DNA from: Diospyros lotus
Taxonomy: Eukaryota > Streptophyta > Magnoliopsida > Ericales > Ebenaceae
Assembly: GCF_014633365.1 (NCBI RefSeq)
Contig: NC_068347.1
Location: 26,266,493-26,330,492, forward strand
Length of the DNA stretch: 64,000 nt
Reading direction: 5' to 3'
The notes under the pieces are model-generated. The model made no database searches, was not told where the DNA came from, and saw only the letters and a list, made by a program, of their open reading frames with translations. The position numbers and the translations under genes are program-made. Below, piece by piece: positions 47,036-60,087 of this stretch. Every line of letters begins with the position of its first letter. Position 1 is the stretch's first letter.

Positions 47036-47778
47036 TGTTTTCTTTTATTAACTCTTCAGGCAAACTTCAATAACTTCTCGTGCCAACCAGAAGTTATCCC
47101 CACATTTCTATGGGCCCTTTTACGTGCTCCGCCACATCAACAGTGTAGCATGTAAACTATCCCTGCCATAGACAACAAGGTGCATCCTGTTTTCCATGTT
47201 TCATTCCTGAAATGCTTTCATGGTGGCTTTCCTGCAGTGCCACCTATGCTCTCACCCTGCGAGGCACAACCCAACTTTTGCCCGAAAGCTGTATTGGGTT
47301 TGCGAATGCAGAATAGTACTAGGGAATTCCTCATTAATTGGGTTGATCTATCTCTGGCTGAAGCTTCCTGGTAGCAGGAGGCCATTCTTAAGGCTAACTT
47401 TCCTTCTTTTCAGCTTGAGGACAAGACTATTTTCAAAGCAGGGGGTGATGTTATTGTCGAGATTCCTAGACCTCCAATTCATAACACCTATAAGCGTCGG
47501 AACATTAAGCAGAAAACTGAATAGGCTATGCCTATTCTGGGTTTGGTTAAGGAAGATTAGAGTTATTCTTGTTCCTATTCCTGTTTTGTCAACTGTCAGT
47601 GTTTCATTAGTACTAGGAGACCTTTTAAAATTTGGTTGCTAGCAAGTGCAGTCTCCTAGTAGGAGTCTTTTAGGGTTTTCTTATAAATAATCTCTTGTAA
47701 GTACTGCAAGGGATCAGAAAAATAAACTTCTTTTTTTCTGCATACTTTTTGTGCAAGAGATCAAAGGGTTCTCTAACA
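47036..47778 (+). mobile_element. Ty3/gypsy 3' fragment: polyprotein end plus LTR
   Basis: The + strand shows a decayed gypsy polyprotein end: YGPF-like (near 47110), VHPVFHVSFLKC (47180-47215), a chromodomain-like segment (FLINWVDLSLAEASW, near 47330-47374) and FPSFQLEDKTIFKAGG. A purine tract ending ggggg leads into an LTR at 47446-47778 (TGATGTTATTG to CTCTAACA, 333 bp) with a TATA-like cttataaataatctc. The 5' part of the element is missing. Confidence 0.75.
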
Positions 47779-47846
47779 AGCCCTAGCCTAAACATAGGTT
47801 GGCAAGGATGGAAGTATTTGAAGGCATTTGTTGTAGATTTAGCTAA

Positions 47847-48690
47847 TCACCTGTGGACTCGATCCGTTAACAAATAGCCTGATGTGGACCTTCTATCCAT
47901 GAGAGACTTAGCATAATCAACATCGGCATTGGCTTCAATAATCAACTTGGTAGCTTTCTTAAATAGGATACCTTCCCCTAGAAATGCCTTAAGATAATGG
48001 AGGATTTTGAAGACTACTTGCATATGCTCTTCTCCAGGGCCATGCATGAATTGACTTACCACTCTAATTACATAAGCTATGTTTGGCCTTGCATGGGATA
48101 GATATATAAGTCTACCCACTAGCCTTTGATACCTTCCTTTGTTGGTCACACCAATTATTTTGTAGTTTAGATCTCGATAGAACTATAGAAGTTCTTCTTA
48201 CCTTGCTATTGAGACTTCCAATTTCTTTTAGGAGATCCAAAACATACTTTCTTTGAGATATGAAGTGCCCATCTTAGAATAGGCCACCTCAAGACCAAGA
48301 AAGTATTTGAGCTTGTCGAGGATCTTGACCTGAAGTTCTTAGGCCAGACACTTCTTAAAGGACTCTTATTCAACTTTATCATCCCCAGTCACAATTATAT
48401 CATCAACATACACCAAAAGGGCAATAACCATACCTTGACTTGAATGCTTTAATAAATAGTGTGTGGTCTCCCCTACTTTGCTTGCAACCCATTCCAAGCA
48501 TTACTTTTATGAATCTTCCAAACCAGGCTCTTGGGAATTGTTTGAGACCATACAAAGCCTTTTTTAGCCTACACACTTGATTAGCTCCAAAGTTCTTGTC
48601 AAAACCTAGTGAAGGCTCCATAAAAACTTCCTCTCTAAGAATACATTCTTCACATTGAATTGCTGCAAACACCAATTAAAATTACCTGCA
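47847..48690 (-). pseudogene. copia RT and RNase H fragments
   Basis: On the - strand, an RT segment with VCRLKKALYGLKQFPRAWFG (48403-48675), then KGRYQRLVGRLIYLSHARPN (about 48090-48150) and an RNase H-like ANADVDYAKSLMDRRSTSGY (about 47865-47950). Several stops and frameshifts separate the parts. Confidence 0.8.
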
Positions 48691-50408
48691 AGGAAGAGAA
48701 ATACTCATACCATATTCATTTTTGCTACTAGCTCAAATGTGTCTTAGTAATCAACTCCATAATTCTGAGTGTACCTTTTAGCAACCATCTTTGCCTTTTA
48801 CCTCTCAAGGGTTCCATTGGCCTTATACTTAAGAGTGTAGACCTATTTGCATTCTACTGGTTTCTTCCCCATGGGTAAAGTTACAACTTCCCACATGTAA
48901 TTCTTCTTTAGTGCATTCATCTCCTCTTTCATAGCTTGTGCCCAATCCTTATTCTCTAAATTCTCACATGCTGAGGTGAAAACAACAATTGAATCTAGAA
49001 CAGTGATAAAGGCTTTGTGTTGAGGTGCTAGTTTGTGAAGTGAAACAAACTAGGAGATAGGATGATGGGTACATTTCCTGCTAGCTCTTCTCAATGCAAT
49101 AGGCAAATCTAAATCACAAAATTCAGGTTCATCAACAAATGAAGTAGGCTGAGTGATTTCATTACCTGATATTAGTTCAATTGTTTGGATTTGTGTCAGT
49201 TTCGGTTTGGACTTTAGCCATCTTGAGTAAACTTGCAATTCGATTGGCTTTGGAGCCATCTTTGGAGCTAGTTCAACCGATTGGTGTTGTTCTTGAGTTA
49301 TGGTGTCCTCCAATGAATCAAGTGGAGATGAAGAAGGTGGTATATGAGCGGAGGAAGGTAGTAGTAGTGGAGGAAGTGGTGGTGTGAAGCCTAATCCTCT
49401 ATCTTCTAATGAATTTTCCCCCTGAAGATAGGGATCAGAGGAATGGAAATAAGGCTCTTTTCATTGAATGTGTTATCCATGGTGATAAAGACTCGACGGG
49501 TCAATAGGTGATAACATTTATAGCCTTTATGAGTGTTGGAGTATCCAATGAAGATACATCATAGAGCCCTGGGGTCAAGTTTGTTTCGGTTTTGATTGTG
49601 CATATGAACAACCATCCAAAGACTCTAGAAGGTATTTTGTGACTAGGTGAGAAATCAAGATAGAATTCAGATAATACTTGTATAAGGCTCTTGTTACTCA
49701 AGACTTTAGAGGAAACTCGATTAATTAGGTAGGCAACGGTCAAAAGAGTTTCTCCCCAAAAGTGTTTAGGGACATTAGTGTGGAATAGGAGGGTATGAGT
49801 GACATTTAGAATGTGTCTATTTTTCCTTTCAACTATTCTATTTTGTTGGGGTGTATCAACACAAGAGGAGTCATGGGAAATTCCTTCTGTTTGTGAAAAT
49901 TTGTGAGATTTTGATTAAAATATTCTATTCCATTATTAGATCTAATCCTCTTGATTGTTATCCCAAACTGAGTAGTTATCATTTTATGAAAATTTTTAAG
50001 ATCGAACTAACCTTCAATTTTTCTTTCATAAGATACAACCATGTAGTTCGAGTACAATCATCAATAAATAACACAAACCATCTAGTCCCCTTTAAGACTT
50101 ATGACTTTTGATGGTCCCCACACATCATTGTGGATTAAAAAGAAAGGTTTAGAAGCTCTTTTATTGTTCGGAGGAAAGGAAACACAATTATTTTTGGCAA
50201 ATTAACAAATATCATAATGAAAATTATCGATTGCAACATTTTAGAAAAGTAAAGGAAATATGTTCTTGAGTAAACTGAACAAAAGATATCCTAGACTAAA
50301 ATATTGAAGCCAAATTTCAAATGAGTTTGAAAGATTGGATGAGTTGAAGGAAACACACCCTTACTAGACTTGCTTGAATCCTTAAGGTAGTAGAGCACAT
50401 TTCGCTCC
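48691..50408 (-). pseudogene. copia integrase and linker remnants
   Basis: On the - strand, near 50250-49900: FAKNNCVSFPPNNKRASKPF, then a core with FIDDCTRTTWLYLMKEK. At 49501-49743 follows TVAYLINRVSSKVLSNKSLI, the integrase C-terminal region. The linker to RT lies at 49050-49313. Multiple stops show decay. Confidence 0.75.
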
Positions 50409-50774
50409 TATTAGACACTTAGATCTAACAAGGGAATTCTCTATTGAATCAGTGAGAATTGGGTAGGGAATGTAAGGGGGAAATGAGAAGAAATGTAGGG
50501 GGCAGAGAGAAGAACAGAAAACAAAGGAGGAAAGATCGAGAGAGAGAGAGAGAGAGAGTTGAGGAGGGAAAGATCAAAGAGTTCTCAATTATATTGATAG
50601 ATGCCTCCAAAATGAGCAGGATTAGTTTATATACTGATCCACAGCCCTGGAAAAGGCACTATAGTGGCCCAAATTCAAAAAGAGTACAACTGATAGTAGC
50701 TTATTTTAGCAAGGGCATAACTGCCTATACAATGTACAAGTCTCTCATACCCCTATAACCGTAGGTACATGACA

Positions 50775-53400
50775 ATTCCCTCCCCCCTCCCCCCCATACA
50801 TTTCTTGTTTGCAAGAAATTCAGAGTAAGCCGACAGCTTGGGGAAACTGCTTGAGTAGGTACTCCTAAGTGTTGTTGTCTGGATGTAGGTTAGACCAACG
50901 AACTAATACTTGTGTTAGTGGGGGGCTCCCTGTTTGTAAATGATCCGCTTGTCTACAATGGCAACTGGTTACATGATAGTGTCAACCTCACTAGCAATTT
51001 GGGGTAAGGAAGGCTCATTGGACTTACTTCCACTAACATTTTGAGCAGTGATACGTTAAAGTCTGGGTGAATTTGAGAGTCATCCTGTAGTTGAAGCTTG
51101 TAGGCAACCTTTCCAAGCCGGGTTATAATAGGATAGGACCATAGAACTTAGGGCTCAGCTTAAAAACTTATCCCTGTGAAAGGGTCTTTAGGGGTGAGCT
51201 ATCTCAGCTTCAAGTAGACTTCATCCTCGACTGCAAATTCTCTTTCACTTCTCCTTCTATTTGCAAATTGTTTCATTCTATTATGAGCATTAGCTAATTC
51301 CTTTTTTAGCAATTGTAGCACAATCTACCTCTATTGTAAGTACGAGTCCACCATTACTACTGTGGTGGGTTCCTCAATAGTTGGTCGAAGGGGTGGCTTG
51401 TGTTCATATAGTGCCTTGAATAGGGTCATCCTAATGGAGCTATGGTGGCAGGAGTTGTACCACCATTGATCCAAGGATAACCATTTATGCCATCCTCTAG
51501 GTTGCAGGAAGCAGAGGCAACGTAGGTAGGTCTCTAAGCATTGGTTTACCCTTTCTGTTTATTCATTGGTCTCCGAATGATAGGCTGAGGACATTGTAGC
51601 TTAGTACCCAGGGATTTCAATAATTCCTTACATAGTAAGCTGGTAAATACCTTGTCTTGATCTGACACAATTGACTATGGGATACTATGAAGCTTCACAA
51701 CTTGATCCAAGAATACCCTAGCCACCTCCTGTGCAGTGAAAGGGTGTGAGAGCCTTATGCAAATTTGGTTAATCCGTCCACTACTACCAGGATGCAATCC
51801 TTTCCCTCCGATCTTGGTAACCCCTCAATAAAATCCATGGACACACTAGTCCATGCTAGCTTTGGGGTAGCTAATGGTTGTAGTAGGCTAGGTGAGGCTA
51901 CTGTCTCATGTTTGCACCTCTTACATGTGTCACAAGCTATGACATACTCCATCACAAATTTCTTCAACTATGGCCAATAGAAAAGCTACTTCACTCTGTG
52001 GTATTGTTCTGCATGCCCGAACGCCCTCCTAATGGTGATCCATGTAAGGACTGGAGGATTTTCCCATTCAGATGATCACAATCGCCAATCACCAATCTCC
52101 CTCAGTATCTCATCAGCCCATTTGACAGTGTGAATCCTTGCCTGCCTGTAGGATCTATGATAAGCTGTTCTAACAACTCCTCAGTCTAGTTTCCCTTCTC
52201 ATATCTTATAGTAACCTCCTGGTACCAGTCGGGAGTAACCAATGTAATAGTTGTTATTGTTCCCTCTTCAAAACGACGAGAAAAAGCATCAATAGTTTTA
52301 TTCTCCTTTCATGTATTGGATGACATAATCATCGAACCTATGAGTTTTTCCATACCCTTCTTCTGTAGATGAGTGTGCAATTTCTATTGCAACAAAAACT
52401 TCAGGCTCTCGTGGTCAATCTTGATTATGAACTGACCTTCTTCTAGATAATGCCTCCATTTGTCTATTGCTATCAACACTGCTAACAATTCTTTGTCATA
52501 GATGCTCAAGCCTAGGTGTCTAGGAGCTAGAGCTTGGCTGATGAATGCCAATGGTCTGCCCTCCTACATCAATACTACCCTAACTCCTACGCTGCTTACA
52601 TCTATCTCTAGCATAAAGGGCTTACTAATGTCCGGTAAGCCAAGAATAGGTACTTCACTCATTGCCCTCTTAAGTTGTTCAAAAGCCTCTTCTATCTTGT
52701 CACTCCAAATGAACCCCTTCCTTCTTCAGTAAATTCATGAGAGGCTTACTAATCACCCTATAATTTCTCACAAATCTTTGGTAATAGCCTGTTAGCCCAA
52801 GGAACCCCCTCAAGGCCTTAACAATGGTAGGCCTGGGCCAAGAAGTCATGGCTGCCACTTTCCTTGGATCGGTGCTCATTCTAATTTGGTGAAGACCATG
52901 GCATGTTTCAATTCATCTAGTAAGTCTTCTATGATGGGGATTGAGAATTTATCTTTGACAGTAATGGTGTTGAGTTGATGATAGTCAACAAAGAAATGCT
53001 AACTACAGTCTTTCCTTTTAACAAGGAGCACTAGTGAGGCATAGGGGCCATGGCTAGATCCAATGATAGACTTTTGGAGCATGTCCTTTATCATTTTTTC
53101 AATCTCAGCCTTTTGCTTGGGGGGGATATCGGTATGATCTAATATTCACTGGCTCGGTGTTTGGTTCGAGGGTGATGGAGTGATCAAAAGGCCTTTTAGG
53201 AGGGAGGGATTTAGGTTCCACAAATAAGTCCTCGCTAGAAGTATGTCAAGGGAGTTAAGTTCGTGTACCTTCCACTGGTTCTGAGGTTAGTTGTTGATAG
53301 TTAGCATTAGTTCCCCTTCTTGCTCTTGAATTTCCCCCATTTGTTCCACAGCATGAATAGAGAAAAGCTGTGCCACTTGTGAAAGCTTGCTTTTGAATAT
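50775..53400 (-). pseudogene. gypsy RT, RNase H and integrase remnants
   Basis: The right part (about 53200-52300, - strand) shows RT/RNase H pieces such as [20 protein letters not shown] (about 52760-52820). The left part shows the integrase zinc region CDTCKRCK and core DFIEGLPRSEGKDCILVVVD (51755-51967). Many stops are present. Confidence 0.8.
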
Positions 53401-53855
53401 TTTCTATAACTTTCTCCCAGATATCATCTTACACACCCCTGTTTCCAGGCTGCCAGCAAGGGTCATTCTCTTGCCCTCTTTCTCAAATGTCACCTCCATC
53501 TTGCTAAAATCAAATCTGATGGGGCTCACATTTTTCATCCAGTCTACCCCTAACACTATATCACACCCCTCAAGCTTAAGCAACCTCAAATCCGCTTCAA
53601 CAGAATCCCACACACTGATTTGCTCATCACCTTGTTGCCATTAGCCATAGTCATGGAAAGGGGTTGTGTGCCAGTGAGCTTACAACCCAATCTTCTAGCT
53701 TTGCTCTCATCTAGAAAGTCGTAGGTGCTCCCACTATCAATGAGAACCATCAACCTACAGTCTTGTGTCTTCTTCCACCTTAATGATCTTGCTATTGGCC
53801 AATCCCCTAGGTGCATGTAATGAAATTTCCACATTATCTTCTCCTTCAAGATCAA
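53401..53855 (-). pseudogene. gypsy aspartic protease remnant
   Basis: On the - strand the retropepsin motif LIDSGSTYDFLD (about 53720-53755) is followed, after a frameshift, by CDIVLGVDWMKN (about 53530-53570), the usual second landmark. Confidence 0.85.
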
Positions 53856-54506
53856 AGGGATCCATTGTTCCTTCTTCCCTTGCCTCTACTTCTTCCTCCC
53901 CTTTCAACAAGAGTAGCTGCCTTTTGCATTAGTGCCCTGGTGTGTATCTATCCCCACAATAGAAACACAGTCCCGCCTATCTCCTTTGCTCAATGATCCT
54001 CCCACCTGGCAGTTAAGAAGGGGTAATGTTGATTGGAATTATCACCCCCTTTGCACCCTGGCTAATCTATTCTTTGTTAAATTCCCCGTTTCCTTGCTGA
54101 GAAACACCAGGGCTTATCCCCCTTGCTTGCAATCTCTATATTAGAGCTTTTATCGACAGCTCTTGCAACCTAGCACTCTCGACTACTTGCTTAATGGTCC
54201 TAGGTTGCAGCATTTTCACCGTGGGTATCAACTCTTCGCTCAACCGCTAATGAAACTTAAGACGAAGTATGCTTCGGATAGGCGGGGGTTGAGAATCAAC
54301 ATTAGTGATTTTAATTCTTCGAATTTAAGTTGGTAAGTTTGCACCGACATCTCATGTCTCAATTTGTTAAATTCTTCCACTACGTCCATCATACTTCAGT
54401 CACCAAAATGTTCACACAAATCCTCCACAAACTTTGCCCACTGGTAGCCTTCTTTCACTTTAATCCACCCCTGAAACCAAGCATCTCCGGTGTTATTGAA
54501 ATAAGT
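53856..54506 (-). pseudogene. gypsy gag, C-terminal part
   Basis: On the - strand: TYFNNTGDAWFQGW (near 54470-54506), then EGYQWAKFVEDLCEHFGD (about 54400-54450) and EEFNKLRHEMSVQTYQLKFE (about 54320-54380), gag landmarks of this gypsy class. The N-terminal half lies at 61100-61290 across the nested insertion. Confidence 0.75.
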
Positions 54507-55309
54507 TATTATGATTAGGAGCTCTTAGAAACCCAATTCAACACTTTATTTTGCCAATCTCTCTTCACTCCTCACTTGGAAATCAAACCCACAATAGAGT
54601 ATATAAAATTGAAAATGAAAACAACAAAGAAAATTAAGTGAAAGAGTGTTGAGGTTTGCCTAGAGTTTTCTGATTAAAAGATTAGTGGAGCGTTGATGGC
54701 TTTTAGCTGGAAGTTATTAGATGATTAGTGTTTCTTAAGCCAAAGTGTAATTAATGTAAACTTTGGAGGTCTAACTGTAAATACCCTATAGTTATTAGTT
54801 ATATGGGAGGTTTCGCCTCCTCTATAAATAAGAGGGCAAGGCGACAGTCTAGGTGATCATCTCTCTTGTCAAGTTCTCAGTTACTATTGTGAGTATTCTT
54901 TGTTCTAAAGAAAGTGAGACATGTGTATTGTGTTCTTGAGCTTTCTTGTAGTGAACAAGGGTTGTACTTGAGCGATAGGATTGAGAGAGGGCTTGGGTTT
55001 TGTACTGATCAGTTTCTTCTCAATAAAAGCTGCTCGATTGGAGTGTTGGACTACTGGATATAGAGCCAATTAAATCAGCTTGAACCAAGATAAATCTGCT
55101 ATCTCTTCTGTGGTTTGATCTTTTCAATTCTGTTATTTTCTTTTTCTGCTGTTCATGTTTTCTGTTCTTACATTTACACTGCATCTGAGAGTGTTGGAGA
55201 GGGTTTATGTGAGGGTTTTCTCGCCTAAGGGTGTAATCTAAGAGTCACTGCTTTATTGCAAGGTTTCTTTATATTTCTTGTTGATTTAATCTACCTACTA
55301 TCTTCGGCC

Positions 55310-56144
55310 ATGGCTGCAACAAGATATGATGTAGAGAAATTCATTGGCCATAATGATTTTGGCCTTTGGAGGATTAAAATGAAAGCTTTACTAGGGAACC
55401 TAGGATTGAAATCAGCCTTAGAAGAGGAAGAAAAATTACCTAAAACCCTCTTGACAGAACAAAAACAAGAAAGGTTAAAACAGAAAGAGGAAAAAGATGA
55501 GAAGGCCTATAATCCGTTGATTCTTAGCCTTAGTGATAAGGTTTTAAGAGAAGTATTCAAGAAGACCACCGCCCTATCCCTACAGAATAGGTTAGAGACT
55601 ATATTTAACCAAGACCCTTTCTACTCGGTTGCTCCTGAAAACCTGCTTCTTCTCATTTAGAATGGAAGAAGGTCAGAAATTGCATGACCATATTGATGAT
55701 TTTACAAGGCTGAGTTTGGACCTAGAGAACATAGATATTAAGTATGATGATGAGGACAAGGCCCTCGTCCTCTTGCATTCTTTGCCTAAGACCTATGAGA
55801 CATTTGTTGACATACTAAAGCATGGTAGGGAAAACCTTTCATTAGATGATGTAATTGGAGTTTTAAACTCAAAGGAACTGCAACAAAAGGTAGAGGTAAA
55901 TAGTTCTCCAAGAGATGTCCTAGCAGTTAGGTCTAGGCCGGAAAAGGGGGATCAAAGAAATAGGGGTGGGGGAAGATCTAAGTCTAAAAATAGTAGGAGA
56001 TTTGTTAGGTGTTTCTTGTATCATGAAGAGGGCCATATTAAGAGGAATTGCCCAAACAAGAAAAAGGAATCCCAAGAGAAAACCAGCCCCGAATGCTCTA
56101 GCACCATGTGTTGTTTTGGCTATGAGAATGCAGATGTCCTATAG
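55310..56144 (+). pseudogene. copia gag with one frameshift and an altered zinc knuckle
   Basis: Starts MAATRYDVEKFIGHNDFGLW, typical of copia gag. It runs through ALEEEEKLP, then shifts frame near 55640 and continues with MEEGQKLHDHIDDFTRLSLD and VLLHSLPKTYETFVDIL. The zinc knuckle (about 56005-56055) reads CFLYHEEGHIKRNC: the second cysteine of the CX2CX4HX4C pattern is tyrosine. Probably inactive. Confidence 0.85.
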
Positions 56145-56149
56145 TTTTT

Positions 56150-59100
56150 CTAGGTATGCAGTAAAATTAGCATAGGTCCTAGGGTTAGGGTGTACTTCTC
56201 ATAGGAAATGGGTATTTACCCGTAGAGACATGGTGGAGGGGGAAATGGTTTGTCTAGGCATCAATCTAAGGCTAAGATAATTGGAGATGTGAGAATAGGA
56301 AGCATGGTGGAGCTGTTCTAGAATATTAGAAGCTGTAAAATATGTCCCCGTTTTAATAGAAAGCCTAATGTCCTTAGGAATAATTAGATAGTGAGAATTG
56401 GAGTCCTAAGAAGTTGCAAAGATCTCTTAGAGAGATGGTAGCAACCCTCAAGAATGGAAGTTATGTGGTGCATGCTTGCATTTATATGTGGATAAGCTGT
56501 AGCCACTAAAGGATAGCCTATGATAAGGTTAGGCTGTGTCATTTGTTGAGGATGGCTCACAATGGTGAGCAAGGACTAGGAAAGGTATCTAAGGCTAGGG
56601 ATATTTGGGGAGGGGAAAATTTGCAGGTGTATAGGAATAGAATCCATGTAGTTTTGACTAGGTCTCCAGATGTAGAAGTCTCCAAAATCAGTAAATCCCA
56701 TTAGAAATCAGTTTCTAGGATGTTTTGGGAACCTATCTAGGCCTTGTCTCACGGTGGAGCTAGGTGAGGTGAACCTAGTGGTGATGGTGTGTCCCTAAGG
56801 AATTCCCAAGCGTATATGAGCTTGCTGGAATTTAGGAAGCTTGCTGGAAATTGCTTCTGGTGTGAAAGGTTAGGTGTAGTAGAGTTGTGGAATAGGTATG
56901 CCTAGGTCTTTCAAAAGCTAGGGTTCTTACCTATGAGAGAAAACTCTAATAATAGGACATGGAATTAGTTGATTCCAAGGCCAAGGGATGAAATTTGGAA
57001 TGCTGGCTGTTGAAATAGATCTCGCCAAAACACACACACACGATTTCCTCTCATAGCTGAACACAACACTTCACTACTTAACTCAGAACCAAAACTAGAA
57101 AGATACAAGAACACAACACCAAATCACAAACACTCACACAACAACAAGAGGATTTATCCTGGTTCGGAACTCTTAAAAGAGATCCTACATCCAGACTGAT
57201 ATGACCTTGCTTTCACTATCTTGAAAACGGAATACAAGATTACACATGCTGTTCGCACACCCTCAGCCCAATTACCATACCAAGAACTAACCAGAGATTA
57301 CAAAGAAAACCCTTTACTCTCACCTATACACAGCACATACTCTTCCCACAAGATAGACCGAAAAACTGAAGAGATAAGAGACCCTCACGCCCTTCTATTT
57401 ATAGAACATGGCGCGAATTACAAGATTGAAATAACCACCTACTGCTATTACAAGACTGCCCCTGATTTACATGCTTCTAAAAGATTTATTCTAACTACTT
57501 CTAACTAACACTATTCTACTGAGCCCTAGTCTAATCCTTAAGCAAATATTTCAACACTGGCCAGCAAGGAAAATCCTTTGGGATGTCCGAAACTAACCTA
57601 TGAACCAGGGTATAGCAATAGGGAAATCTAGAAAATGTTTTGGTCATATTCATTGTGTAAGCTTGCGCTAGATTGTGAGAGAGGGAGGAAGCTAGTGTTT
57701 AAGATAGCTTTGGCTCTTGCAGTGAGGGTCCTTGTGAATAGTGAGGAGAAATGGTGTGTGCAAGTGTGTCCTTGTATGGTGTAGCCATTATTGATCAAAA
57801 GACCAGATTAAGCAAGGAAAGGGAAGGAGAATCATCTTGTAGGAATGAGCAAGGGAATAGAAGGTTTAGAGTGCTGCCTAGGATGGGTAGTGATAGGTCT
57901 TAAGTTAGGTTCCAGTGAGGTATGGAAATTTGAGTTTATAAGATGCTTATGCACTGCCTTGAGTGCTAAGGATAGGCCGGAATATAGAGTCCCTTGTATA
58001 AGAAAGAGGGCTGCACTCATGTCCAAATGAATGGCACGGAGCCATGTAAATTTGGGGAGAATGTTGGACTTAGGTGGAAGATCCCTTAGATTAAATGGGT
58101 AGAGTGTTGTGTAGGTATCGCAAACAGCTAATTATCCATGAGGAAACTAAGGGAAAAATAATCTTATAGTGTAGCCAAGGGATAATAGGCTAGAGGGAAA
58201 GGTAAGAAGGATTGGTTGCTTAGAAGGTCTCTCTAGGTGTGATTATATTTCCCTAGGTAAGATATAAGATTGTGATAGTCCAAAGGGTAAATTGAGTGCA
58301 TGAGGAAGCTGTGTCAATTTCAATGGCATGCCTAGGAAAAGTAAGGCAGCTCAAATGATAGTTATCCAATGGGAATCTCAAGGTGTAGCTGAGGTTGTAG
58401 TTCAGTATTTGAGATTGTTGGAAGGAGGAGAAGCTGGCAAGACAAGGCATAGAGGTTGGAATAGGAATAGGAATAGGACAGCTCATGGCAGCCTAGGAAT
58501 ACCCAAATCTTAAGCATACCTTTGTTAAGCTGGAAATAGAGGTCGAGCAATGTTTTGAGTTTTTTCGAAGCAGACATAAGAAGGAAAGTCAGTGGTAAAG
58601 CCTAATAAACTGGTTTTGGGGAGCTAGGAATAAAATCTAGCAGTGGAAAGGCCAATCCGGGTGAGGTTCACTGTTGATGTGATGCTGTGTAAAAGTTTGG
58701 ACACTTTGGGATTAATGAGTATCATCATGTATGGATTTGGTTTATGGTGGAGTGTGCCTAGCTGGAAATTATGCATTTAGGGTGTATATGTTGCATTTTG
58801 TATGCAGTAGGAACCCAAAAATATAGTCTAGGTAGGAGGAGTTGAAACAGCCAATGGGCAGTCCATTTGGCTTAGTCCTTAGTCCCTCCATGGAGTATAT
58901 CAATCATATTGGTGTTAGGAAGAGTTAGTCATTAGGAAATCCCTTGAGGAGGATAATATCTAATGAGAGTTGTAGGTTTAGTTATTGCAGCTGAAATTTA
59001 TCCAAAGGTGGTCCATTGTTATGTTTTACAGCATTGATTTGTTTTTCTTTGATGTGTTTGTGTGTTGATTTGATCAGGTTTGTTGTCCATCACTCATCTG

Positions 59101-59155
59101 GAGAGCAGGATTTTTTAGCTATCGGATGAAGAACTCAAGGCAAATGGTGGAGATT
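56150..59155 (+). pseudogene. copia pol, heavily decayed
   Basis: Immediately after gag, HRKWVFTRRDMVEGE recalls the copia protease/GAG-pre-integrase region, and IIGDVRIGSM-like pieces follow in other frames. Further on stop codons (often TAG) are so dense that integrase and RT could not be placed. A solo LTR (57008-57556) interrupts it. Confidence 0.6.
57008..57556 (-). mobile_element. Solo LTR, 549 bp, target duplication CTGGC
   Basis: Starts TGTTGAAATA and ends TATTTCAACA, a perfect 10-bp inverted repeat, flanked by CTGGC at 57003-57007 and 57557-57561. The gaaccaggataaatcctctt motif on the - strand is usual for copia LTRs, so it is probably reversed. No internal region. Confidence 0.9.
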
Positions 59156-60087
59156 TGTTGAGGTTTGCCTAGAGTTTTCTAATTAGAAGATCAGTGGAGC
59201 GTTGATGGCTTTTGGCTGAAAGTTAATAGACAGTTAGGGTTTCTTAAGCCAAAGTGTAATTAAAATAAACTTTGGGGGTCTAACTGTAAATACCCTATAG
59301 TTATTAGTTATATAGGAGGTTCCGCCTCCTCTATAAATAAGAGGGCAAGGCAGAAGTCTAGATGATCATCTCTCTTGTCAAGTTCTAGGTTACTATTGTG
59401 AGTATTCTTTGTTCTAGAGAAAGTGAGGCATGTGTATTGTGTTCTTGAGCTTTCTTGGAGTGAACAAGGGTTGTACTTGAGCGATAGGATTGAGAGAGGG
59501 CTTGGGTTTTGTACTGATCAGTTTCTTCTCAATAAAAGCTGCTCGATTGGGGTGTTGGACTGCTGGATGTAGAGCCAATTAAATTGGCTTGAACAAGGAT
59601 AAATCTGCTATTCTTTTATGGTTTGATTTTTTCAATTTGTTATTTTCTTTTCCATTGTTCATGTTTTCTATTCTTACATTTACATTGCATCCGAGAGTGT
59701 TGGAGAGGGTTTATGTGAGGGTTCTCTCGCCTAAGGGTATAATCTAAGAGTCCTAAGGTTAACAAAGAGCAATCAAACCAATCAAGAGGCGTTGATTTAT
59801 CTTGGTTTGGATTGCAATATGCAATCTTACATCCAACCTTGATCCCGAGAGCCAAATCCACTAGAAACCGCTTGAACAAGATTACAAGAAGAACTCTCCT
59901 TCTCTCTCACACAAGTTCACTGCCTTCTATACAAGAGAATATCAAGACAAACTTTCTCTCTAAGCCTTTCTCTCTCTCTCTCTCGACAGAATCACTTGCA
60001 TTCAAAGAAATCAATAGAATGATTTGTTATGTGCGACTTTCAACCTCTCGCCTCCTATTTATAAACCATAGGGGCGGTAATTACAAG

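Larger units (their letters stand above)
54646..59752 (+). mobile_element. Ty1/copia element with two LTRs
   Basis: Direct LTRs at 54646-55246 and 59156-59752 both begin TGTTGAGGTTTGCC, contain ctataaataagagggcaagg, and are clearly alike. A polypurine-like aatggtggagat precedes the 3' LTR. Between them lie gag (55310-56144) and a heavily decayed pol (56150-59155). The exact 3' end of the LTRs and the target duplication could not be fixed, and no standard primer-binding site was seen after the 5' LTR. Confidence 0.85.

Noticed and set aside
59156..59752. A clean 5-bp target duplication (AAGAG) for the plus-strand copia
   Set aside because: AAGAG precedes the 5' LTR and occurs at the end of both LTRs, so it cannot be separated from LTR sequence.
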